A DNA stretch of 13,214 nucleotides from Victivallales bacterium (GTDB lineage Bacteria > Verrucomicrobiota > Lentisphaeria > Oligosphaerales > Oligosphaeraceae). Position 1 is the stretch's first letter; every line of letters starts with the position of its first letter. Location: NCBI GenBank assembly GCA_017963875.1, contig JAGCTA010000431.1, forward strand, positions 1 to 13,214, given 5' to 3'. The notes below the pieces were generated by a model. The model was not told where the DNA came from. It made no database searches and saw only the letters and a program-made list of their open reading frames with translations. Shown here piece after piece: positions 8,069-13,214 of this stretch. Position numbers and translations under genes: made by a program.

Positions 8069-9049
8069 TTAAGAATCCTCTCCTGTTCCAGCGGGGGAGG
8101 ATTCTTCTGCTTGAATTCTTTCTTCTTTCGGAAGTCTGGCAATGATTTTCTTGACTTTTGCAAGCGGAAGTGCAAGAAGTGATTGGATTTCCTCTGGGGC
8201 CTTGCCCAATGAAATCAAGTTCTTGATAATGCTCTGATAGGTTTCTGAAATACCTTCTATCCTGCCTTCCTTTCTCCCCTCCAATTTACCTTCCTTTTTC
8301 CCTTCCTTTCTCCCGTCTAACTTTGCGTAGTAAAACAAGTCATACATTTCTTTTTCCTCCGTTGTCGATGTGATTGAAAACTCTTTTTTAAGAATCTTTT
8401 CCCTCTCTTCATTGGGTATTTTGCTGGAGATTAGCGTGTAAATCAGCCGAAGCGCTCTGTTGTTCTGAGGTGGAACGGCATCATTCAGATACAGAAATGT
8501 CAATTCCAGCATGTCATAGATGTCACGTTTGAAAACAGACTGTCTGGCAACGTTTCCCGCCAGGGTGGATTCATGAAGATTGTAACGGCTGATGGTGTTT
8601 GCCAGGCGGACAGGCGCTCGGGGGCATATCCAGATGCCGTGGACTTTCCTCAGACCGTCGTAATCGCTGTTTTTAAACAACGTGCCTTTTTCCGCATGGA
8701 GTAGTCCACAACCATAATATATACCTCTTTTGATAATTTCATAATTCGGATGGATGACATTTTGAAATTCTATGTTGAAAATGTGGTAATCACTGCTTGA
8801 TTTGTAGTTTGGACACATGGCCGTGAAAACGATATCGTTTCGACAGCACCCAAAATCATTGCTGATGAGTTGGACTTGCCTGGATTCGCCTTGGGGAAGG
8901 AGATGCTTTCGAGCAATATCCCTCTGACTTATTTTATCAAATTCCGTGACAAGGCTCTGTAATAAAGCCGCAAGCACATCTTTTCTGCTAAAAATTCCCT
9001 TGAGAAATGCGTCAGCCTGACGTGCGGTAATCCTTCGTGAGTTTGTCAT
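8069..9049 (-). CDS. Rpn family recombination-promoting nuclease/putative transposase (PD-(D/E)XK)
   Basis: A 326-residue protein starting MTNSRRITARQADAFLKGIF. Asp72 (NDIVF) and Glu94-x-Gln96 (NIEFQN) fit the PD-(D/E)XK nuclease core of the Rpn/PDDEXK_2 family. Lys/Glu/Gly-rich four-residue repeats at 246-266 (GRKEGKKEGKLEG and so on) precede a C-terminal helical segment, which is also typical of the family. Escherichia coli Rpn proteins are DNA endonucleases that raise RecA-independent recombination; whether this one is mobile or domesticated is unknown. The reading frame can be extended upstream to a TTG at 9094, but that codon lies in the proposed -10 box. The ATG at 9049 has AGGA 9 nt upstream, so I chose it. 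The gene converges on the DUF4838 array, and its last codons lie inside a hairpin. I see no terminal inverted repeats or target duplication around it. Confidence 0.85.
   Translation of the reverse strand: MTNSRRITARQADAFLKGIFSRKDVLAALLQSLVTEFDKISQRDIARKHLLPQGESRQVQLISNDFGCCRNDIVFTAMCPNYKSSSDYHIFNIEFQNVIHPNYEIIKRGIYYGCGLLHAEKGTLFKNSDYDGLRKVHGIWICPRAPVRLANTISRYNLHESTLAGNVARQSVFKRDIYDMLELTFLYLNDAVPPQNNRALRLIYTLISSKIPNEEREKILKKEFSITSTTEEKEMYDLFYYAKLDGRKEGKKEGKLEGRKEGRIEGISETYQSIIKNLISLGKAPEEIQSLLALPLAKVKKIIARLPKEERIQAEESSPAGTGEDS
8071..8106. terminator. Hairpin between convergent genes, possible bidirectional terminator
   Basis: AAGAATCCTC (8071-8080) pairs perfectly with GAGGATTCTT (8097-8106). 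The stem can be extended by about four pairs including two G-T, leaving a loop of about 8 nt. It begins at the stop codon of the Rpn-family gene and lies inside its coding sequence (EESS...GEDS), 50 bp past the stop of paralogue 3. Neither strand has a true T run after it, although TTCTT ends the stem and pyrimidine-rich DNA follows on the plus strand. A terminator role for the three-gene array is plausible but not certain. Confidence 0.45.
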
Positions 9050-9093
9050 TATTTGTTTTCCTTTTCTTGAATAATATGAGAAGAATAATGACA

Positions 9094-9123
9094 ATAATAT
9101 TAATTCATATTTCTATATTTCAA
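9094..9123 (-). promoter_or_regulatory. Probable promoter of the Rpn-family gene
   Basis: On the minus strand TTGAAA (9118-9123) and TATTAT (9094-9099) are separated by 18 nt. The -35 box is the same as that of the pilin-like gene. Transcription would begin near 9087, about 38 nt before the ATG at 9049. This region is very AT-rich, so chance matches are more likely. Confidence 0.5.
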
Positions 9124-9142
9124 ATGATGTAATTCACTATCA

Positions 9143-9188
9143 TATAGATTCCTATAGATTAATAAAATTTGATATCAATTTTTGATAT
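9143..9188. repeat. AT-rich short direct repeats and palindrome upstream of the Rpn-family gene
   Basis: TATAGATT occurs at 9143-9150 and again at 9153-9160, a 10-bp step. TTTGATAT occurs at 9168-9175 and 9181-9188. TTGATATCAA (9169-9178) is a perfect 10-bp palindrome. They lie just upstream of the proposed -35 box (9118-9123). This could be a regulator-binding region or simply AT-rich low-complexity sequence. Confidence 0.4.
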
Positions 9189-9566
9189 AAAATATTCTTA
9201 AACATTGCAAAGAGGAAAGACTTTCGGTAATGCTGGAATGCTTTTATGATCCTGTTATGCTTTGCTCTTCATGACGGAAGGCTCGCCCCCTGAGGTCGCA
9301 ATACTAACGCTCTGTTTCCCGATGAGGCTTGTGTCGTATTTGCAAAATTCACTTCATGATTCAGAAGACATTTTTGATGCATGAATGCTCTGACTCAGGG
9401 ATGGAAGTTTCGTCTTTTGGCTATAGATTAAATAAAGCAAGTTGCAGGAATCCACGAAGGTTTTGTTTATGGAACCAAAAATTCCCAATGCCTCCTCATG
9501 GATTCTACGGTAATATTCAAATAGGTTAAGTTTTTCAAAACAAGAGATAACAACAGGAGACCACTT
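9189..9566. other. Gene-poor stretch between the Rpn-family gene and the esterase gene
   Basis: About 380 bp between divergent genes, presumably holding the promoter of the esterase transcription unit. I see no RNA gene, no convincing -35/-10 pair and no coding region with a good start. The only site I can support is the ribosome-binding site GGAG at 9556-9559, 7 nt before the esterase ATG. Confidence 0.5.
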
Positions 9567-10841
9567 ATGAAGACGACTTTGACTTGTCTGCCCGTTTTTC
9601 TGACAGTTTTGGCATTCGCTCAGACAAAAATCAACATCACATTGGACCATGCGGACGCCATGTACAAATGCAACGAACAAGCCGTTTTCACTATCACGGT
9701 AATGAACAACGACCAGCCATGCAAAGAAGGAAAAGCCTCCGTCCGTCTCAGCAACGACGGTTTGACGACTTTTTCCACAAAGGAAGTCGACCTAGCCAAA
9801 GAGAACCCATTCACCGTCGTTGGAACGATGGAAAAGCCTGGCATTTTGAGCCTGGATGTTGGAGTCGCCACACAGCCCAAGAAACTCAACAAGGTTTTCG
9901 GCGCTGCTTTTGAGCCATTAGAAATCCAGCCGAGTGCATCCGAACCTGAGGATTTCGTGACATTCTGGCAGGGTGAGTTCAAAAAGTACAGGAATTTGCT
10001 TATTGAGCCTGAACTGACGCCGTTGCAGCGTCTTACGAATGACAAAGTGGAAGGCTTCAAAGTCGCCTTTCGGACTCCTCTAGGCAAAATCTACGGTTTT
10101 CTGACCATTCCAAAGGCATCAGGCAAATTTCCCGCCATCGTCTCCGTTCCAGGAGCGGGGCCTGGAGCGACGTCTGCACCCATGATGGAGGATTTCGTCT
10201 GTCTTGTCATGAACGTCCACACCTATGACCCTGATATTCCTGGCAAGACGATCAACGAAAGTTACAAGGAAGTGAACAACGGCGGGATGTATATGTATAA
10301 GAACATTCCAGACCGCGAAAAGACCTACTTCCATCACGGTGTCATTGGCATCAATCATGCAGTCAACTGGCTTTCACTACATGAAAAAGTCGCACGTGGC
10401 TTCATCGGCTACCACGGAAGCAGCCAGGGCGGGGCTTTTGGGTTTATTCTAGGCGGCTTGAATCCTGCCATTCGCGTTTTGGTCTGCAACGTTCCCGCAA
10501 TGTGCGACCATCTAGGCTACAAACAGGGTCGCCTTGCAGGCTGGCCGCAGTTCTGCCGCCAGATGAAAAACTCCCCTGAAATCGAAGCCATGGCGCAGTA
10601 CTACGACGCCATGAATTTCGCAAGACATATCAATAAAGACGTTCCCGTGCGTGTCATTGTCGGTCTTGCGGACCGCACATGCAGCCCGTCGTCCGTCTAT
10701 GCCGCCTACAACCAAATTCCCTCTTCGGACAAGCAGATTATCAGCGAAGTCGGCATGGGCCATGAATGTTGGCCGTCATACAACAAGCAAATCACCTGGT
10801 TGAAGGAATATCTGAGAAAGAGAATGCGCGACAACAGATAA
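9567..10841 (+). CDS. Secreted alpha/beta-hydrolase of the acetyl xylan esterase (AXE1) type
   Basis: A 424-residue protein with a signal peptide at about 1-18 (LTVLAFA, then QTK). Residues about 20-110 look like a beta-sandwich (NITLDHADAMYKCNEQAVFTI), a common N-terminal addition in these esterases. From about 115 (FEPLEIQPS, then DFVTFW) the sequence follows the AXE1/cephalosporin-C deacetylase family. The likely triad is Ser286 in GSSQGG, Asp369 in VGLADRTCSPSS and His399 in GMGHECW. Such enzymes remove acetyl groups from xylan, xylo-oligosaccharides or other acylated sugars, here outside the cytoplasm. GGAG at 9556-9559 is 7 nt before the ATG. It is followed after 145 bp by a putative glycosidase on the same strand. 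Deacetylation would fit help for nearby backbone-acting enzymes, but the substrate is inferred from family only. Confidence 0.88.
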   Translation: MKTTLTCLPVFLTVLAFAQTKINITLDHADAMYKCNEQAVFTITVMNNDQPCKEGKASVRLSNDGLTTFSTKEVDLAKENPFTVVGTMEKPGILSLDVGVATQPKKLNKVFGAAFEPLEIQPSASEPEDFVTFWQGEFKKYRNLLIEPELTPLQRLTNDKVEGFKVAFRTPLGKIYGFLTIPKASGKFPAIVSVPGAGPGATSAPMMEDFVCLVMNVHTYDPDIPGKTINESYKEVNNGGMYMYKNIPDREKTYFHHGVIGINHAVNWLSLHEKVARGFIGYHGSSQGGAFGFILGGLNPAIRVLVCNVPAMCDHLGYKQGRLAGWPQFCRQMKNSPEIEAMAQYYDAMNFARHINKDVPVRVIVGLADRTCSPSSVYAAYNQIPSSDKQIISEVGMGHECWPSYNKQITWLKEYLRKRMRDNR

Positions 10842-10884
10842 TCCAGAGTTTAAGTTGTTTTTCCTCAGTACTTAGGTAAAATCA
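10836..10884. repeat. Imperfect repeat, copy 1 (overlaps esterase stop codon)
   Basis: The first 26 nt, starting AGATAATCCAG, match 22 of 26 bases at 13057-13082. Weaker similarity continues to a shared GTAAA (10876-10880 and 13097-13101). The copy begins inside the last sense codon of the esterase gene and runs into the following gap. It could be a fragment left by duplication of the esterase 3' end or a shared regulatory element. Confidence 0.45.
10855..10882 (+). promoter_or_regulatory. Candidate promoter for the six-hairpin glycosidase-like gene
   Basis: TTGTTT (10855-10860) and TAAAAT (10877-10882) are separated by 16 nt, about 100 nt before the ATG at 10987. The spacer is an imperfect 14-bp palindrome, CCTCAGTACTTAGG (10863-10876, one mismatched pair), which could be an operator. 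The -35 box matches the consensus at only three positions. Read-through from the esterase gene is an alternative, since I see no terminator between them. Confidence 0.3.
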
Positions 10885-10986
10885 GCCACGGAAAAGTCAC
10901 GAGAACGATCGCATGGCATGGAGTCAGAATCAACTGGATTGCCCAAAGCACAACATAAACTGTCTTAACAGAAGGATCTTCAACTG

Positions 10987-12822
10987 ATGAACTTTTATTT
11001 GACAGGCGGCACGGAGTGTTTCAGAAGATTTATCTCTGCAATATGCGGTACTAATGGCAAATTATACATCTATGATACACCAGAGGAAATGCCTGAAGAC
11101 GACTGCGATGCGGTATATTTACTCCTCCCCTGCTATGAGTCGGGAAAGCATTCCCTCCCTGAATTGTCATTGGAGAAGACGGAGGCGTTTTTGTCCCTGC
11201 TCCGCAATGGAGGGAGTTTCTATTTTGAGAATGTTCTTGCCAAGGACAACCTGCGTCGTCGTCTGACAGGAATGCAGGCCATGGGGAACTTCAGGTATCT
11301 TTTCAAAGAATGTATTGTGTATGGCGAGATGATATTGCAGGCGCGGGAGGCATATCATTTTCCCAGCAGGAACTGCATACAGCCCGAAACATGTGCCGTT
11401 ATCAGCGATTGCATAGGAACTCATTCCATATTCCGCCAGGGGAATACCAACTTCCCAGTGCTGAATATCAGAGAAAATGGCAGATGCGTGTCGGCGATGA
11501 TGAATATATCGCAGTTTGATGCGCGTTTTATGCGTCCATATTCATGCTGGAGGCGTCTATTTGCGGACGTTTTTTCCAGGCTTACGTGCAGTTCGGCAGA
11601 GGTGGTAGAGAAAGCCTTCGATGAAGCCTTTCCCGAGTTTATCAGGACCAGCGGCAACGCGGATGCCGAATATGCGGTAAGGAAGGCGTTGGCATGGCAT
11701 GAAAAATCTGGGATGCTAAGGAAAGCCGATGGCACGATGGGTATCTACGAGATGATACAGTCCAATGGTCTGGAACTCAGAATGAATCTGCGGACAGACA
11801 GTACCCTGTTGACTGGTGCGTTCTTTGCTGCCGCAGGGAAGAAATACCAAGATGAGCACATGAGCAATTTAGGAAGAAATCTGGTCAATTTCCTTGTAGA
11901 ACGCCACGTACAACTGCCAAATGGATTGTTCAAGTGGATGGACCACACCAATTTGACATGGTCATCGGATTCTGGAAGAGATGGTTTGGCTATCATCAAT
12001 ATGTACAAGGCCACAGGAGACAGGAAGTATCTGCAAATGGCTAAGAGACTGGGGGACGCTTTTCTGGATTGGCTTGGAGACGAGGCTATTTGTTGTGGAT
12101 ATTTTGAATATCCTGACAGTTTTGAGGGAAAACAACGCTTTGACAATCCTGTCTTCTATGGTGAAATGGTATCATTTCTGCTTCAGTTGCCAGACGAGAA
12201 ATACCATGAACTGGCATTGCGAAATGTTGAGCGCGTGGGAAGGAATTTCCCTGATGTAAGTCAATTCGGATATTCGGACAACTTCACCTACGCACGATAT
12301 TTCATTGCACTGGCATGTGCGCAATATGCCTTGAATCAAGATTATTCCGAAAGAATCAACCATATCCTGGATTTCTTTGAAAACCTTCAGGAGGAATGCG
12401 GTGGCATACGCGAATGTCCAATCCGCCTGAAGAAGAATGACACGGAGGCTGGCATAGCGATTGGCGATGGCTCTGATGCAATTGCTGATATAATGTATTG
12501 TGTGAATTTCGTGTTCATATCGTTGTCGGTGCTTGGCAAACTTCCCGCCAACAGGATCCATACGATCAATATGGATAAAGTCAAAACAATGTATCAGAAA
12601 ATTCGTAGTTTCTTGCTGAGAATTCAGATAGTCAGCCCATTTGCAAAACTGGATGGCGGATGGATGCGGGCATACGACATGCAATTGGACGAATACTATG
12701 GCTTGGATCTGGACATGGACTGGGGCGCCTATTGCATTATGGGCGGCTGGGTAATGTCCTTTATACCACTTGTGTTCCTCTACGAGGGAACGTCTGATTC
12801 TTTCTTCGTACACAATCGTTGA
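10987..12822 (+). CDS. Putative (alpha/alpha)6 six-hairpin glycosidase-like protein, function unknown
   Basis: A 611-residue protein with no signal peptide, so probably cytoplasmic. AAGGA at 10972-10976 lies 10 nt before the ATG. Residues about 1-215 have an alternating hydrophobic pattern with CDAVYLLLPCY and LLRNGGSFYFENV, resembling glutamine-amidotransferase-like or beta-galactosidase-trimerisation-like folds. Residues about 225-600 are mainly helical, with features of six-hairpin glycosidases: RTDSTLLTGAFFAAAGKKYQDE-type helices, DSGRDGLAIINMYKATGDRKYL, and a C-terminal GGWMRAYDMQLDEYYG (557-572) followed by MDWGAYCIMGGW. Acidic residues there could be catalytic, but I cannot assign a GH family. 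It resembles GH88/GH105-type unsaturated glycuronyl hydrolases only in general fold. The upstream secreted esterase suggests joint action on an imported oligosaccharide, which is inference. The call is uncertain beyond the fold class. Confidence 0.6.
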   Translation: MNFYLTGGTECFRRFISAICGTNGKLYIYDTPEEMPEDDCDAVYLLLPCYESGKHSLPELSLEKTEAFLSLLRNGGSFYFENVLAKDNLRRRLTGMQAMGNFRYLFKECIVYGEMILQAREAYHFPSRNCIQPETCAVISDCIGTHSIFRQGNTNFPVLNIRENGRCVSAMMNISQFDARFMRPYSCWRRLFADVFSRLTCSSAEVVEKAFDEAFPEFIRTSGNADAEYAVRKALAWHEKSGMLRKADGTMGIYEMIQSNGLELRMNLRTDSTLLTGAFFAAAGKKYQDEHMSNLGRNLVNFLVERHVQLPNGLFKWMDHTNLTWSSDSGRDGLAIINMYKATGDRKYLQMAKRLGDAFLDWLGDEAICCGYFEYPDSFEGKQRFDNPVFYGEMVSFLLQLPDEKYHELALRNVERVGRNFPDVSQFGYSDNFTYARYFIALACAQYALNQDYSERINHILDFFENLQEECGGIRECPIRLKKNDTEAGIAIGDGSDAIADIMYCVNFVFISLSVLGKLPANRIHTINMDKVKTMYQKIRSFLLRIQIVSPFAKLDGGWMRAYDMQLDEYYGLDLDMDWGAYCIMGGWVMSFIPLVFLYEGTSDSFFVHNR

Positions 12823-13056
12823 AAGCAGCCCTTGCCACACCTTCATGATGGCAGCCACGTCATCTTTCCATTAGTTTGCGTCAGTTGATCTTTGACTTAT
12901 GCTGTGGACAATCCAATAGCCAAACGGATCGAACGATACTCTGAAAAAAAAGGACAACCTTCAGTTCGTTGTTTGATTTGGCACGGGGCAGGATATGGCT
13001 TAATGGTCGCTGAACATCACTAAAGGACGATTGTGTCTAGAGAAGGGCTTGTCAAA

Positions 13057-13105
13057 AGATAATCCAGCGTTTGAATTGCTTTCCATAGAATGTAAAGTAA
13101 ATTTG
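13057..13105. repeat. Imperfect repeat, copy 2
   Basis: The partner of 10836-10884: 22 of the first 26 bases match, followed by weaker similarity. TTGCTT (13076-13081) and TAAATT (13098-13103) stand at the same 16-nt spacing as the promoter-like boxes in copy 1. Upstream, AGAGAA (13040-13045) also matches DNA before copy 1 (AGAGAA at 10819-10824) if one base is gapped. No gene is associated with it within the window. Confidence 0.4.
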
Positions 13106-13187
13106 AACATAGCAATCTCATTGGCGAACAGTGACATATCTTGCAAGCCAATAAATTGTCAAGTCTTTAATTTGCGTTTTATAAGTT

Positions 13188-13207
13188 TTCTTGAAATGTT
13201 TCAAGAA
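13188..13207. promoter_or_regulatory. Perfect 9+2+9 inverted repeat, candidate operator
   Basis: TTCTTGAAA (13188-13196), TG, TTTCAAGAA (13199-13207). The core TTGAAATGTTTCAA resembles the symmetric operators of LacI-type sugar regulators, although their usual central CG is TG here. No T run follows within the window, which argues mildly against a terminator. It may control a gene starting beyond base 13214. Confidence 0.4.
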
Positions 13208-13214
13208 TCAGAAT

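Larger units (their letters stand above)
12823..13214. other. Right-hand stretch without a supported gene
   Basis: About 390 bp. No reading frame here has a credible start and length, and I see no tRNA or other RNA gene. It contains the second copy of the imperfect repeat (13057-13105) and the inverted repeat at 13188-13207. No clear intrinsic terminator follows the glycosidase-like gene. The window ends before any downstream gene begins. Confidence 0.55.

Noticed and set aside
8262..8325. Pyrimidine-rich low-complexity run that could be read as a DNA repeat array
   Set aside because: It encodes the Lys/Glu/Gly four-residue repeats normal for the C-terminal part of Rpn-family proteins; it is not a CRISPR or satellite array.
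9329..9529. 66-codon open frame on the plus strand in the gap before the esterase gene
   Set aside because: No ribosome-binding site, composition rich in Cys, Met and Pro without recognisable motif, and it lies where the esterase promoter should be.
9354..9680. 108-codon open frame on the minus strand overlapping the esterase start
   Set aside because: Its N-terminal part is the antisense of the esterase signal peptide and beta-sandwich. A short stretch (FEYYRRIHEEALGIFG) looks protein-like, but there is no start signal or known family to support it.

Overview
The window looks like chromosomal DNA from a carbohydrate-degrading bacterium of the Lentisphaerota (Victivallales-like) or a close PVC relative. 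The main clue is the pilin-like gene at the left edge. Its [16 protein letters not shown] start, with no Gly before the Phe, followed by SKAREKAR and SNLKQ, is a pattern found in many copies in those genomes. The secreted DUF4838-type enzymes and the Rpn-family gene fit the same group. This assignment is inference from gene content; no rRNA or other marker gene is present.

Left end (1-940, minus strand): a type II secretion/pilin-like protein that runs off the window, with a near-consensus promoter (TTGAAA-17-TATAAT), and a 58-residue 2[4Fe-4S] ferredoxin with its own promoter and an intrinsic terminator.

Centre (1062-8021, plus strand): three head-to-tail paralogous genes of 771, 759 and 761 codons, separated by only 19 and 59 bp. 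Each encodes a secreted protein with a signal peptide, a GH67-type N-terminal domain, a DUF4838-like core with a CCCxxC cluster, and a CBM9-like C-terminal domain. They look like one operon of duplicated polysaccharide-acting proteins that have diverged in patches: copies 1 and 2 agree in one stretch, copies 1 and 3 elsewhere. This array is the most interesting feature here. Its substrate cannot be read from the sequence.

Right of the array a convergent minus-strand gene encodes an Rpn/PD-(D/E)XK family nuclease (8069-9049). Its 3' end contains a strong hairpin, and it is preceded by AT-rich DNA with short repeats. After about 380 bp without a gene come a secreted acetyl-xylan-esterase-like hydrolase (9567-10841) and a 611-residue protein without a signal peptide that resembles an (alpha/alpha)6 six-hairpin glycosidase (10987-12822). 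Together with the DUF4838 array these suggest attack on an esterified plant- or mucin-type glycan outside the cytoplasm, followed by cytoplasmic processing. That pathway is inference.

The last 390 bp contain no gene that I can support. They hold an imperfect second copy of a sequence found just after the esterase stop codon, and a perfect 9+2+9 inverted repeat at the very end.
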